DNA of 34,910 bases from Muribaculaceae bacterium (GTDB lineage Bacteria > Bacteroidota > Bacteroidia > Bacteroidales > Muribaculaceae): positions 1 to 34,910 of the forward strand of contig JAFLTV010000023.1 of NCBI GenBank assembly GCA_022509105.1, given 5' to 3'. Positions 25,013 to 34,910 of this stretch are shown one piece after another. How positions within the stretch are numbered: position 1 is the stretch's first letter; each line of letters starts with the position of its first letter. The translations under genes and the position numbers were made by a program. Under the pieces are notes generated by a model. The model had not been told where the DNA came from. It searched no databases and saw only the letters and a list, made by a program, of their open reading frames with translations.

Positions 25013-25330
25013 ATGGCATTACAATTTACAGATCAAACAGCCCGCGAAGCAATTGAATCGGGCAAAATCACAGTCATCGACTTTTGGGCAACATGGTGCG
25101 GCCCTTGTATCAAATTAGGCCCAGTAGTAGAAGAACTTGCTGAAAAATATCCTGACGTAACAATTGGCAAGCTCAACATAGACGAAAACGATGAGATCGC
25201 AAGCGAAAATCGCGTTCGTAATATCCCAACCGTTCTCTTCTTTAAGAATGGAGAGCTTAAAGAGAGAAGCGTTGGTCTTGTGAGCCTTTCAGCCCTCGAA
25301 GAAAAGCTTAACAAAGTGATTGCTGAATAA
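25013..25330 (+). CDS. trxA: Thioredoxin
   Basis: 105-residue cytosolic thioredoxin without signal peptide. Active site WCGPC at residues 28-32 within FWATWCGPC, plus the cis-proline region NIPTVLFFKNG and the buried Asp23. It reduces protein disulfides using electrons from thioredoxin reductase, which is not nearby. It lies 50 bases after dnaE; no own consensus promoter was found, so partial read-through from dnaE is possible. A terminator follows at 25358-25386. Confidence 0.95.
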   Translation: MALQFTDQTAREAIESGKITVIDFWATWCGPCIKLGPVVEELAEKYPDVTIGKLNIDENDEIASENRVRNIPTVLFFKNGELKERSVGLVSLSALEEKLNKVIAE

Positions 25331-25357
25331 TCTCCTTCTTAGAGAGGACAAATTTTT

Positions 25358-25386
25358 AGCCCGTAGTTCAAATCGAATAGCGGGCT
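25358..25386 (+). terminator. Intrinsic terminator after thioredoxin
   Basis: AGCCCG (25358-25363) pairs with CGGGCT (25381-25386). TA/TA and TTC/GAA extend the stem inside, each after a single-base bulge, leaving a 5-base loop. TTTTCTTTTA follows on the plus strand. It lies 27 bases past the trx stop. Confidence 0.75.
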
Positions 25387-25415
25387 TTTCTTTTAATATT
25401 TCAAAAATAAATTGC

Positions 25416-25946
25416 TTACATTGACGGCACCCTTCCGAATTTCACAAAGGTCCGTTTATAATAGGATTGTCCCATGTCTGAAACCACCACTCCCTTACTT
25501 GAGGAAGCATGCACAAACTTATTGGAATCTATCATTACTCCCACATGAGACACTTTGTCGGCACTCTTTCCTGTCGCAAAAAAGACCAAATCGCCCGCCT
25601 TCACTTCTTCTGCCTTTAAATCTTTGCAGAATTCAGCTTGCTTGGCTGAATTTCTCGGTATCTTGATTTCTGCAACTTCAAGATAAACAGTCATTGTGAG
25701 ACCCGAGCAATCCGTGCCCGATCCTTTTCCTTGTTTGCCATAAGCATAAGGAGTTCCTATCCAAGTAAGAGCCTCTTCCGCTATCTTCTCCCCCAAGCTT
25801 TTTCCTTTCTTATCTTTATGTTTTATAGTATGTTCTGTTACGGGCGTTTCCTCCTGCATCTTCTTATGGCTCTTACAAGAAGAAAAGCCTCCTATAATAA
25901 TACATATCATAATGAAGGAGATAAAACGGATTATGGTTTTCATCAT
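25416..25946 (-). CDS. NlpC/P60 family lipoprotein (cell-wall peptidase)
   Basis: 176-residue predicted lipoprotein (MMKTIIRFISFIMICIIIGGFSSC, Cys 24) with an NlpC/P60 cysteine peptidase domain from about residue 50. The catalytic Cys80 is in GTDCSG, followed by SHVGVMI and KFVHASSSKGV carrying the histidines. Such enzymes cleave the D-Glu-diaminopimelate bond of peptidoglycan peptides; here it would be tethered to the outer membrane facing the periplasm. Two ATGs are adjacent (25946 and 25943), and either could be used. It is monocistronic with a good promoter, divergent from the HtrA-like gene. Confidence 0.88.
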   Translation of the reverse strand: MMKTIIRFISFIMICIIIGGFSSCKSHKKMQEETPVTEHTIKHKDKKGKSLGEKIAEEALTWIGTPYAYGKQGKGSGTDCSGLTMTVYLEVAEIKIPRNSAKQAEFCKDLKAEEVKAGDLVFFATGKSADKVSHVGVMIDSNKFVHASSSKGVVVSDMGQSYYKRTFVKFGRVPSM

Positions 25947-25991
25947 GATTTTAATGAATATTTTATTCTTTATAGGGCCAATTCTGAATTA

Positions 25992-26024
25992 CAAAATTAA
26001 AACAAAATTGTCATTAGTGTCAAA
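25992..26024 (-). promoter_or_regulatory. Promoter of the NlpC/P60 lipoprotein gene
   Basis: On the minus strand TTTG (26024-26021), 21 bases, TAATTTTG (25999-25992): both elements fit the Bacteroidetes consensus, with a spacer at the long end of the range. The leader would be about 40 bases. Confidence 0.6.
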
Positions 26025-26153
26025 TGTTATTTATAACAGGTTTTAATGTTAATACATAATTTTATTAAATTAACTTAAAAACACTACAATTTTTCTGCCC
26101 GACATATAATTTTACACGATTTTTGCAGTCTAAAAGATAAAAATAGAAAAATC

Positions 26154-27650
26154 ATGATACGAATTAAAACAGGAATAGCTTGCTTGTTGATAGCATTGAC
26201 TGCTTGTCAGAATTCACATGCAGACAGGATTTCAAATCCTTCATCAGATTCCAGCTCTCAACAGGAAGCAGGACAATTTATTCGCACATCTAATCGTGCA
26301 TCTTTTGAGACCGATTTCACTGTTGCTGCAGAAGAAACTGTAAATGAAGTTGTATGTATTAAAAGTTTTGCCAACCGCCGGCAACAATCAAACAGGGGAT
26401 ATGATCCTTTTGATATGTTTGAATTCTTCTTCGGGCCTTCCCCACGCCAACAACCAAGGCAACAGCAACCTCAGAATTCAGAACCGGTTCAAACCGGATT
26501 AGGTTCGGGTGTGATTTTATCTTCCGACGGATATATCGTTACTAATAATCACGTTATTGACGGGGCAGACAAGCTGGAAGTGCTTTTGAACGATAACTCA
26601 ACCTATGAAGCAACTGTAATCGGCACCGACGAAGCAACAGACTTAGCCTTGATCAAGATCGATGCAAAAGGTCTTTCTGCAATCACCTTCGGAGATAGCG
26701 ATGCTGTAAAAATAGGTGAATGGGTGCTTGCAGTGGGCAATCCCTTCGGCTTCAACTCCACGGTTACAGCCGGTATTGTCAGCGCTAAAGCCCGGAGTTT
26801 AAATCAAAGCCAGCGCAACGGCCAAATGGGTATAGAATCTTTTATCCAGACTGACGCCGCCCTCAATCCCGGGAATTCCGGAGGTGCCCTCGTTAATCTC
26901 AAAGGGGAACTTATCGGCATAAATGCAGCAATTTATTCCAACACCGGCAGTTATTCCGGTTTCTCCTTCGCAATCCCCTCTTCCATTGTGAAGAAAGTTA
27001 TTTCTGATTTAAAGGAATATGGCACAGTGCAAAGAGCTGTTCTGGGTTGTGCCGTGACAGAACTGGATGCTAAGCTTGCAAAAGAAAAAGGCATCACTGC
27101 TGTAAAAGCAGGTCTTTTGGTGCGCGCTGTCAACGACCGAAGCACAGCAATGGAACTTGGCCTGCAGGAAAATGACGTAATCACTGCAATTAATGGTGTG
27201 AGCGTTCATAACTGGGCTCAACTTGTGGAACAAGTAAATAAATTCCGTCCGGGTGATCAGATATCAGTAACATATATCCGAGACAATAAGGAATACACGA
27301 AGAGCGGAACCATGCGCAACACTCAGGGCTCGACTGCAATCACTAAGAAAGGAGATTTCTCCGATTTGGGTTGTGCTTTCATGAAAGTTAGCGATGAAAC
27401 CAAAAAGAAATTGAACATTTCATCCGGAGTCCAGGTTGCCGGAATCAAAAAAGGCCCGTTCCAGGATGCAGGTGTGAAAGACAATTTTGTAATCACTGAA
27501 ATCAACGGCCGGAATGTTAATTCTGTGGATGATGTGGAAACAATCTACAACCAGATCATGAAAGCAGACAATGACAAAGTGATGTTCCTGACAGGATTAT
27601 ATCCTAACGGCAGAAAATATTATTACGCGGTTAATCTTCAACCGGAATAA
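26154..27650 (+). CDS. Do/HtrA-family periplasmic serine protease
   Basis: 498-residue envelope quality-control protease of the DegP/DegQ type. The N-terminus (MIRIKTGIACLLIALTAC) reads as a lipoprotein signal with Cys 18, although it could be ordinary export. A Q/P-rich linker (residues ~95-110) precedes the trypsin-like domain with catalytic His133 (TNNHVI), Asp163 (TDLALI) and Ser242 (NPGNSGG). Two PDZ domains follow (about 295-385 with GLLVRAVNDRSTAMELGLQENDVITAING, and 400-490). A TAnnTTTG promoter is absent; GATTTTTG at 26119-26126 is one base off. The upstream gap (25947-26153) is AT-rich. An envelope-stress sigma factor might be used, but this is not shown. Confidence 0.92.
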   Translation: MIRIKTGIACLLIALTACQNSHADRISNPSSDSSSQQEAGQFIRTSNRASFETDFTVAAEETVNEVVCIKSFANRRQQSNRGYDPFDMFEFFFGPSPRQQPRQQQPQNSEPVQTGLGSGVILSSDGYIVTNNHVIDGADKLEVLLNDNSTYEATVIGTDEATDLALIKIDAKGLSAITFGDSDAVKIGEWVLAVGNPFGFNSTVTAGIVSAKARSLNQSQRNGQMGIESFIQTDAALNPGNSGGALVNLKGELIGINAAIYSNTGSYSGFSFAIPSSIVKKVISDLKEYGTVQRAVLGCAVTELDAKLAKEKGITAVKAGLLVRAVNDRSTAMELGLQENDVITAINGVSVHNWAQLVEQVNKFRPGDQISVTYIRDNKEYTKSGTMRNTQGSTAITKKGDFSDLGCAFMKVSDETKKKLNISSGVQVAGIKKGPFQDAGVKDNFVITEINGRNVNSVDDVETIYNQIMKADNDKVMFLTGLYPNGRKYYYAVNLQPE

Positions 27651-27674
27651 TCTAAGATTCTGATTTTCTTAAAG

Positions 27675-27712
27675 ATATGCTCGGACAAAATAAAGCCGGG
27701 CATATTTTTTTT
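27675..27712 (+). terminator. Intrinsic terminator after the HtrA-like gene
   Basis: ATATGCTCGG (27675-27684) pairs with CCGGGCATAT (27696-27705) with one G-T pair and an 11-base loop, followed directly by a run of eight or more T. A strong signal 24 bases past the stop. Confidence 0.85.
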
Positions 27713-27717
27713 GAATT

Positions 27718-27732
27718 TGATATAATATATCA
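27718..27732. other. 15-base AT palindrome upstream of the sigma-factor genes
   Basis: TGATATA and TATATCA flank a central A with perfect symmetry, just past the terminator and 87 bases before the first sigma ATG. It might be a dimeric regulator site, or only AT-rich chance symmetry. Confidence 0.3.
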
Positions 27733-27740
27733 TGAAATAA

Positions 27741-27770
27741 GACGTTAAGGTTAAAGCGGCTTGACGTCAA
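27741..27770 (+). promoter_or_regulatory. Hairpin and TTGACGTCAA palindrome before the first sigma gene
   Basis: GACGTTAA (27741-27748) can pair with TTGACGTC (27761-27768) over a 12-base loop, and TTGACGTCAA (27761-27770) is itself a perfect 10-bp palindrome. No TAnnTTTG lies in 27720-27818, so the promoter of the sigma operon is of another type or is hidden here. Confidence 0.35.
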
Positions 27771-27818
27771 AAAATCTACAGGTGTGAATATCTGTGCCGT
27801 TTATATTAAAGATAATCT

Positions 27819-28682
27819 ATGAGACAACTTAAGATTACCCCGGGCAACATTACCGCACGTGGCACCCGTTCTATTGAAAAATATCTACAGGAAATAGGCC
27901 ATTGCGAACTCATCAGTGCTAACGAAGAAGTAGAACTTACCCAACGGATCAAACAAGGAGATGTTGAGGCAAGAAACAAACTTGTCATGGCAAACCTCAG
28001 ATTCGTAGTCTCCGTAGCAAAACAATATCAAAACCAAGGTCTTAGTCTTGAAGACCTCATCGACGAAGGCAATATCGGACTTATCCGCGCTGCCGAAAAA
28101 TTCGACGAAACACGAGGCTTCAAATTCATCTCTTATGCAGTTTGGTGGATTCGCCAAAGCATACTTTCAGCTCTGGAGGAACAGACCCGTATCGTTCGTC
28201 TGCCTCAGAACCAGGTGGGAATTCAGAAAAAAATCTCACAGGCCAATATGGAATTTGAACAGAAACATGGCCGACTTCCTTCTACGGATGAACTTAGCGA
28301 GATTCTCGAGCTCCCAGCCAATAAAATTGAGGAATTGATTAAAGTGTCGGGCAAGCCAATTTCTTTCGACGCTCCATTCACAGATGGCGAAGAGGGCTCT
28401 CTTCTTGACGTGCTTCCTAACACCGACAGCCCTCGCGCAGACTCCGTGCTGAATAAAGAAAGCTTGTCGAAAGAAATCGACAGGGCCCTGATGCAATTAT
28501 ATGATCGTGAACGTGAAATCCTAAAAATGTTTTTTGGCATCGGTTGCCAGGAAATGTCGCTGGAAGAGATCGGCGACAAATTCGACCTCACGCGTGAGCG
28601 TGTGCGCCAGATTAAAGAGAAAGCCATCAAGCGCCTTAAAGGCCAAAAAAGCAAATTGCTTAAGAGCTATCTCGGTGAATAA
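27819..28682 (+). CDS. Sigma-70 family factor, divergent paralogue of the primary sigma
   Basis: 287-residue sigma factor with regions 1.2, 2, 3 and 4 and no region 1.1, as in the short Bacteroidetes primary sigma. Region 2 ([17 protein letters not shown] ... [16 protein letters not shown]) and the region 4.2 helix-turn-helix ([29 protein letters not shown]) are almost the same as in the next gene. Differences cluster in region 3 ([25 protein letters not shown] against [25 protein letters not shown]) and in the first 40 residues. It ends 11 bases before the second sigma gene, so the two are co-transcribed. The second matches the usual Bacteroidetes primary sigma better, so this copy is probably the specialised one. 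Confidence 0.9.
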   Translation: MRQLKITPGNITARGTRSIEKYLQEIGHCELISANEEVELTQRIKQGDVEARNKLVMANLRFVVSVAKQYQNQGLSLEDLIDEGNIGLIRAAEKFDETRGFKFISYAVWWIRQSILSALEEQTRIVRLPQNQVGIQKKISQANMEFEQKHGRLPSTDELSEILELPANKIEELIKVSGKPISFDAPFTDGEEGSLLDVLPNTDSPRADSVLNKESLSKEIDRALMQLYDREREILKMFFGIGCQEMSLEEIGDKFDLTRERVRQIKEKAIKRLKGQKSKLLKSYLGE

Positions 28683-28693
28683 ATAAATTTAAA

Positions 28694-29554
28694 ATGCGAC
28701 AATTAAAAATCACTAAATCAATTACCAATCGGGAAAGCGCCTCCTTAGATGCATATCTCTCTGAAATTGGTAAGGAGGAGTTAATTTCTCCTAATGAAGA
28801 GGTGGAGCTCGCCCGCAAAATAAAAAAAGGAGATCATGAAGCGCTTGAAAAGCTCACTCGAGCCAACTTGCGGTTTGTGGTTTCTGTAGCAAAACAATAT
28901 CAAAACCAAGGTCTGAGTCTTCCTGATCTTATCAATGAGGGAAACTTAGGATTGATTCGCGCTGCTCAAAAATTCGATGAGACACGCGGTTTTAAATTCA
29001 TTTCCTATGCCGTATGGTGGATTCGGCAGAGCATTCTGCAAGCTTTAGCCGAACAGAGCCGTATTGTGCGCTTGCCCTTGAATCAAGTAGGCTCTCTTAA
29101 TAAAATCACTAAGGAACTTTCAAAATTCGAGCAGGAAAATGAACGTCGTCCCTCTCCCGAAGAGCTTGCTGAAAGATTAGGCATGCCCGTTGACAAGGTT
29201 GCCGACACTCTGAAGGTTTCCGGACGTCACGTTTCAGTTGACGCGCCTTTCTCCGACGGAGAAGACAATTCCCTTCTCGATATCCTCACCAATCAAGACA
29301 GTCCTCTGGCAGATTCTTCCCTTAATCAGGAAAGCCTCGCCAAGGAAGTAGACCGAGCGCTTCGCCAGCTTTACGACAGGGAGCGTGAGATAGTCAAGAT
29401 GTTTTTCGGCATCGGTTATCCCGAAATGACTCTTGAAGAGATCGGAGATAAATTCAACCTCACGCGCGAACGTGTTCGACAGATAAAGGAGAAGGCCATC
29501 AGAAGGCTGAAAGGTCAGAAAAGCCGTCTCCTGAAAGGATATCTCGGCCAATAA
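28694..29554 (+). CDS. rpoD: Primary sigma factor RpoD (Bacteroidetes type)
   Basis: 286-residue primary sigma factor, starting [22 protein letters not shown] as in known Bacteroidetes vegetative sigma factors, which recognise -33 TTTG/-7 TAnnTTTG promoters such as those found in this window. Regions 1.2, 2.1-2.4 ([24 protein letters not shown]), 3 ([17 protein letters not shown]) and 4.2 ([29 protein letters not shown]) are complete; region 1.1 is absent, normal for the group. It follows a paralogue by 11 bases and precedes valS by 42 bases without a terminator. A 29-base stretch is identical between the two sigma genes (28014-28042 and 28886-28914). Confidence 0.93.
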   Translation: MRQLKITKSITNRESASLDAYLSEIGKEELISPNEEVELARKIKKGDHEALEKLTRANLRFVVSVAKQYQNQGLSLPDLINEGNLGLIRAAQKFDETRGFKFISYAVWWIRQSILQALAEQSRIVRLPLNQVGSLNKITKELSKFEQENERRPSPEELAERLGMPVDKVADTLKVSGRHVSVDAPFSDGEDNSLLDILTNQDSPLADSSLNQESLAKEVDRALRQLYDREREIVKMFFGIGYPEMTLEEIGDKFNLTRERVRQIKEKAIRRLKGQKSRLLKGYLGQ

Positions 29555-29596
29555 AACTAATATAATATAACTCTCTAAATAAAAACTAACTAAACG

Positions 29597-32221
<2,625 letters not shown>

Positions 32222-32243
32222 AAAAATCCTTAAAGAAAAGAAG

Positions 32244-32269
32244 CCCGGATCCTCGCGGACCCGGGTTTT
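32244..32269. terminator. Bidirectional terminator shared by valS and ald
   Basis: CCCGGATCC (32244-32252) pairs with GGACCCGGG (32257-32265), with one A-C mismatch and loop TCGC. TTTTCTTTAA follows on the plus strand and CTTCTTTTCTTT on the minus strand, so it serves both converging genes. Confidence 0.85.
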
Positions 32270-32301
32270 CTTTAATTCATAATGATGGTTAGTAGATATG
32301 T

Positions 32302-33408
32302 TTATAGGTTTAATGGGGTATATTCCAAATTGAAGGCTTCAGCTACGGCTTTGAAAGTAACTTTACCGTCTACAACATTCACACCGTCTGCAAGGCCCGG
32401 ATCTTTCTTGCAAGCCTCTATCCAGCCAAGGTTAGCCAATTTGATGGCGTATGGCGTAGTTGCATTTGTGAGAGCAAGAGTGGAAGTATAAGGCACTGCG
32501 CCGGGAATATTTGCTACTGCATAGTGAACGATTCCGTCTACTTCATACACAGGTTCGCTGTGAGTTGTTGCTTTTGAAGTTTCGAAGCTGCCGCCTTGGT
32601 CGATCGCAACGTCTACTACAACGCTTCCTTTCTTCATCAATGGCAACATATCTTTTGTAAGAAGATGAGGAGTTTTAGCTCCCGGAATCAATACGCTACC
32701 GATTACAAGATCGGTTGTCGGCAATTCTTCTTCGATATTATGGCGTGAACTGTAAAGAGTCTTTACATTCTTCGGCATCACTTCATCACAATGGCGAAGA
32801 GTAGGAAGAGATATATCGCAGAGAGTTACGTCAGCTCCCAATCCGGCAGCCATCAATGCTGCATTGCGTCCTACCACACCGGCTCCAAGCACCAGCACCT
32901 TTGCAGGTTTAACACCCGGGACACCACCTAAAAGAATTCCTCTTCCACCTTGAGGTTTTTCAAGGAAACGGGCACCTTCCTGAATTGACATTCTTCCGGC
33001 AACCTCACTCATCGGAATCAACAATGGAAGACGGCCTTCACGGTCTCTTACGGTTTCATAAGCGATGCATACGGCTCCGCTCTTTATCATGGCCTCTGTC
33101 AATGCCAGGTTGCTTGCAAAATGGAAATATGTGAAGAGAACCTGACCTTTTCTGATAAGCTTATATTCCGGCTCAATCGGTTCCTTCACTTTCACAATCA
33201 TTTCGCCGATTGCATAAACATCTTCAATCGTGGGGAGAATCTTTGCTCCGGCTTTCTCATATTCTTCATCTGAAAAGCCGGTTCCTTCTCCTGCTGTGTG
33301 TTGAACATAAAGCTCATGACCTTGAGATACAAGTTCCTTTACTCCCGCCGGCGTCATTCCCACGCGGTTCTCATTATTCTTAATCTCTTTTGGTACTCCG
33401 ATTTTCAT
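32302..33408 (-). CDS. ald: Alanine dehydrogenase
   Basis: 368-residue NAD-dependent enzyme interconverting L-alanine with pyruvate and ammonia. N-terminal [23 protein letters not shown] with substrate-binding Arg15, Lys of VKVKEP, and the Rossmann motif [28 protein letters not shown] near residues 170-197; then [14 protein letters not shown] and the C-terminal [23 protein letters not shown] are all typical. Oligomeric, cytosolic. Monocistronic, read from a near-perfect consensus promoter with a ~55-base leader carrying a hairpin. In this setting it may serve ammonia assimilation or alanine breakdown. Confidence 0.96.
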   Translation of the reverse strand: MKIGVPKEIKNNENRVGMTPAGVKELVSQGHELYVQHTAGEGTGFSDEEYEKAGAKILPTIEDVYAIGEMIVKVKEPIEPEYKLIRKGQVLFTYFHFASNLALTEAMIKSGAVCIAYETVRDREGRLPLLIPMSEVAGRMSIQEGARFLEKPQGGRGILLGGVPGVKPAKVLVLGAGVVGRNAALMAAGLGADVTLCDISLPTLRHCDEVMPKNVKTLYSSRHNIEEELPTTDLVIGSVLIPGAKTPHLLTKDMLPLMKKGSVVVDVAIDQGGSFETSKATTHSEPVYEVDGIVHYAVANIPGAVPYTSTLALTNATTPYAIKLANLGWIEACKKDPGLADGVNVVDGKVTFKAVAEAFNLEYTPLNL

Positions 33409-33436
33409 GGTAAATTATAAATTTTAAGTTTTAACC

Positions 33437-33455
33437 GCCTCTCTTTTCGTGAGGC
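33437..33455 (-). other. Hairpin in the ald leader
   Basis: GCCTC (33437-33441) and GAGGC (33451-33455) form a 5-bp GC-rich stem in the predicted 55-base leader of ald, about 30 bases before its ATG. No T-tract follows it, so attenuation is not supported; it may affect stability or translation. Confidence 0.3.
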
Positions 33456-33469
33456 CTTTCTATTGGGAG

Positions 33470-33500
33470 CAAATTTAATTATTTATCCATTCCTCCCAAA
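33470..33500 (-). promoter_or_regulatory. Consensus promoter of ald
   Basis: On the minus strand TTTG (33500-33497), exactly 19 bases, TAAATTTG (33477-33470): the cleanest Bacteroidetes primary-sigma promoter in the window. The start of transcription should be near 33464, giving a ~55-base leader. Confidence 0.8.
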
Positions 33501-33595
33501 ATTTAAAACCAAAAATTTTACAAAATCGTCTCCCTATTCATAATTACAGAATAAAGATTTATTATTCAAATTTTTTTTTGTGATGGCCTCATATA

Positions 33596-33889
33596 TTAAA
33601 ACTCAAAGCTTATATGAAGGCGACCCCCTAACCCACGTTCAACAATATCAAAAAGAGTACGAAGCGTTATGTTTTCTCCGTCGTTTTCCACTTTTGAAAT
33701 ATAAGTTCGTTTTTTGTCTACTCGCTCTGCAAGTTGTTCCTGTGTCATATGCAATTGCTCACGTGCAGATTTTATCTTAAACCCGATACGTAGTGCTTCA
33801 AGTTCATTTTCAAGTCGATCACGTTCCTGAGTTCCAACTTCCCCGTAATACTTATCCTTAATTTGGTCGAGTGTCTGTATATTTTTCAT
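33596..33889 (-). CDS. HigA-like antitoxin (XRE helix-turn-helix)
   Basis: 97 residues with an XRE-type helix-turn-helix (residues ~40-70: SAREQLHMTQEQLAERVDKKRTYISKVENDG). The N-terminal ~35 residues are charged and probably form the toxin-binding part. It overlaps the toxin gene by four bases, with the toxin first, the HigBA order. It should neutralise the toxin and repress the shared promoter; an imperfect palindrome inside that promoter (34243-34258) is a candidate operator. Assignment is by domain and context. Confidence 0.85.
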   Translation of the reverse strand: MKNIQTLDQIKDKYYGEVGTQERDRLENELEALRIGFKIKSAREQLHMTQEQLAERVDKKRTYISKVENDGENITLRTLFDIVERGLGGRLHISFEF

Positions 33890-34233
33890 TGGTTGTTGTT
33901 TTTATCGTTAAAATATTCATTCATTATTTTCAAAGCTCGGTCGATTTCTTTTTGAGGTGTTTTCTGGTTTTTTTTCTGAAATCCACTAAACAAGACTACT
34001 AATCTGTTTCCGTCAAAACAGCAGAATATTCTGAAAATGTTTGAGCCATGTTGAACTCGAACTTCAAAAAGTCCATTTGTACCTTCTATATATTTTAGGT
34101 ATGTTATTGGGACACGCTCAACATTCTCAAGAATATCAAGCATCTTGATAATCTTATCTTGGACTTTTCGAGTCTGATCCTTGAAAAAATCCTCAAAGTA
34201 ATTTTTATATGTTACTACTTCTCTGTATTTCAT
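33886..34233 (-). CDS. HigB/RelE-like toxin
   Basis: 115 residues of the RelE/HigB-like (phage-derived Gp49-like) toxin family: YFEDFFKDQTRKVQDKIIKMLDILENVERVP, YLKYIEGTNGLFEVRVQHGSNIFRIFCCFDG, and the ending LVVLFSGFQKKNQKTPQKEIDRALKIM. In this family conserved basic and aromatic residues in the beta sheet (EVRV, IFRI) cut mRNA on the ribosome. It is encoded upstream of its antitoxin with a four-base overlap. The -7 element sits only a few bases from the ATG, which predicts a leaderless transcript. Located next to phage-like debris. Confidence 0.87.
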   Translation of the reverse strand: MKYREVVTYKNYFEDFFKDQTRKVQDKIIKMLDILENVERVPITYLKYIEGTNGLFEVRVQHGSNIFRIFCCFDGNRLVVLFSGFQKKNQKTPQKEIDRALKIMNEYFNDKNNNQ

Positions 34234-34237
34234 ACCA

Positions 34238-34268
34238 CAAAGGTAACTTAAAAATTACATTTATGAAA
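34238..34268 (-). promoter_or_regulatory. Promoter of the toxin-antitoxin operon (leaderless)
   Basis: On the minus strand TTTC (34268-34265), 19 bases, TACCTTTG (34245-34238). The -7 element matches TAnnTTTG and the -33 differs from TTTG by one base. Only four bases separate the -7 element from the toxin ATG (34233-34231), so transcription should start at or very near the start codon. Confidence 0.65.
34243..34258. promoter_or_regulatory. Imperfect palindrome within the toxin-antitoxin promoter
   Basis: GTAACTTAAAAATTAC: outer arms GTAA/TTAC plus inner TT/AA are symmetric, with mismatches at one pair and in the centre. It lies between the -33 and -7 elements and overlaps the latter, where an XRE antitoxin would block transcription. 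Confidence 0.45.
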
Positions 34269-34575
34269 ATATAACACTGGAAATTATCGGGAAGTTCAGA
34301 AGAAAATTCCTTTTTTCAGAAATAAGGTCAGTGTAAACAACTTGGTGGTTTCCGATTAGTACCAATCGGGGAAATTGTCAACGTTTTACAGAGTAAGGTT
34401 CACGATGTCGGCCAAAAGGCGAGAATTGAAATAACAGCCCTTCAGGTAGCTGACTATGAAAGCTAGGATTGATAGCTCAATCGACTTCATTTTTGCGGAC
34501 AATGTGATACGGAGATTTTCAGATCGTAGGGCTGATAAAAGTTTCGGCGAGAACCATTTCTCGGAGAGAGACGTT
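34269..34575. other. Gap of about 300 bases without a clear gene, next to phage remnant
   Basis: No supported gene. On the minus strand the frame of the phage-like remnant continues with several stops; another frame is open (stop at 34386) but its product resembles nothing I know. An inverted repeat CCGATT/AATCGG lies at 34352-34369. TTCAGAA occurs twice, at about 34285 and 34315. By eye the base composition from about 34380 on is richer in G and C than the flanking toxin-antitoxin genes. Probably decayed mobile DNA. Confidence 0.4.
34352..34369. repeat. Inverted repeat of possible mobile-element origin
   Basis: CCGATT (34352-34357) and AATCGG (34364-34369) with a 6-base centre, extended outward by TTT/GAAA with an extra G. 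A competing pair TTGGT/ACCAA overlaps it. No T-tract follows, so a terminator is doubtful; an element end or recombination site is conceivable. Confidence 0.3.
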
Positions 34576-34910
34576 TCAAGGCCGTAGACTGGAACCGAAG
34601 GATACCTCAGCATTGAACACTTGGCAGGTGGCAAGTGTTTCGTCCTTCTCGATAAGGTCGATGACGTTATAAGGCAGTTGATTGTCATCTCCCCATGGAA
34701 TGTACGACAGCGTTTCATCAACGATGGTCGGTATGATATCAACGTCTTCCTTTAAGACCGTTGCGGGGTTGAGAGAGAACGATGCCTGGACCTCGCTGCC
34801 TAGCACGTTCTCAACAGAATTGAAATTAAGACTTTCCGTGCCAGTGAGTGCAGACCCAAGCTCGCTTGTGCTATTTCGAGTGCAGCCGGAATTGCTAGAA
34901 TCTAAAAATT
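34576..34910 (-). pseudogene. Fragment of a phage portal-like protein, open to the window edge
   Basis: The minus-strand frame is open from the window's right edge to a stop at 34576-34578, about 110 codons; an apparent GTG start at 34806 is internal to it. The end of the fragment, ETLSYIPWGDDNQLPYNVID followed by DETLATCQVFNAEVSFGSSL, resembles the N-terminal part of portal proteins in Bacteroidetes phages (the WGDDN.LP segment). A portal protein would continue for several hundred residues, but here the frame stops and further in-frame stops follow. I therefore read it as a truncated remnant. The missing part lies beyond the window, so a shorter intact gene cannot be excluded. The family call is from memory of the motif only. 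Confidence 0.5.

Noticed and set aside
28764..28774. A third copy of AAATTGGTAAG, in the second sigma gene
   Set aside because: It is a single copy inside coding sequence (codons for EIGKE), with no partner 21 bases away and no promoter element downstream.
33549..33579. Hairpin followed by nine T on the plus strand
   Set aside because: It looks like a terminator, but no plus-strand gene precedes it; on the minus strand, where the genes are, there is an A-run instead.
34386..34742. 118-codon minus-strand frame over the phage-like remnant
   Set aside because: Its upstream half is out of frame with the recognisable portal-like segment, and the rest resembles no known protein.

Overview
The window looks like a chromosome segment of a gut-type Bacteroidales bacterium. 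The grounds are: short (286-287 residue) primary sigma factors of the Bacteroidetes type; many promoters fitting the Bacteroidetes -7 consensus TAnnTTTG (two with a well placed -33 TTTG/TTG); weak Shine-Dalgarno signals; type IX secretion-like C-terminal tails on three secreted proteins; and an AT-rich base composition. I cannot name the genus from the sequence.

Layout. 1-7.3 kb: two paralogous secreted DUF362-family proteins (one with a type IX-like tail, one a lipoprotein), an AraC regulator - RibD-type reductase - MFS exporter unit on the minus strand, and a divergent pair on the plus strand (cyclophilin-like lipoprotein; exported carboxymuconolactone decarboxylase-cupin fusion). A 21-bp-spaced direct repeat of TTGGTAA occurs in the AraC/cyclophilin-like intergenic region and again, with the same geometry, upstream of the first DUF362 gene. 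I read these as operators of one AraC regulon; this is the most interesting signal in the window. 7.3-11.1 kb: a secreted repeat protein with a type IX-like tail, an AlaX-type tRNA editing protein, an ElaA-like acetyltransferase and an unknown lipoprotein.

11.1-18.0 kb: a complete histidine-degradation operon on the minus strand in the order small ABM-domain protein, hutU, ftcD, hutI, hutH. It takes histidine to glutamate and passes the formimino carbon to tetrahydrofolate through a bifunctional FTCD. Its consensus promoter abuts the divergent promoter of a tricorn-type periplasmic protease, whose gene overlaps dnaE by one base; thioredoxin follows. 25.4-27.7 kb: an NlpC/P60 lipoprotein and a Do/HtrA protease, divergently transcribed. 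27.8-32.2 kb: two tandem group-1-like sigma factors followed by valS. 32.3-33.4 kb: alanine dehydrogenase under a near-perfect consensus promoter.

33.6-34.9 kb: an accessory edge, with a HigBA-like toxin-antitoxin pair whose promoter implies a leaderless transcript, then a stretch without clear genes, then the truncated remnant of what looks like a phage portal protein running off the window. No rRNA, tRNA, CRISPR array or complete insertion sequence was seen.
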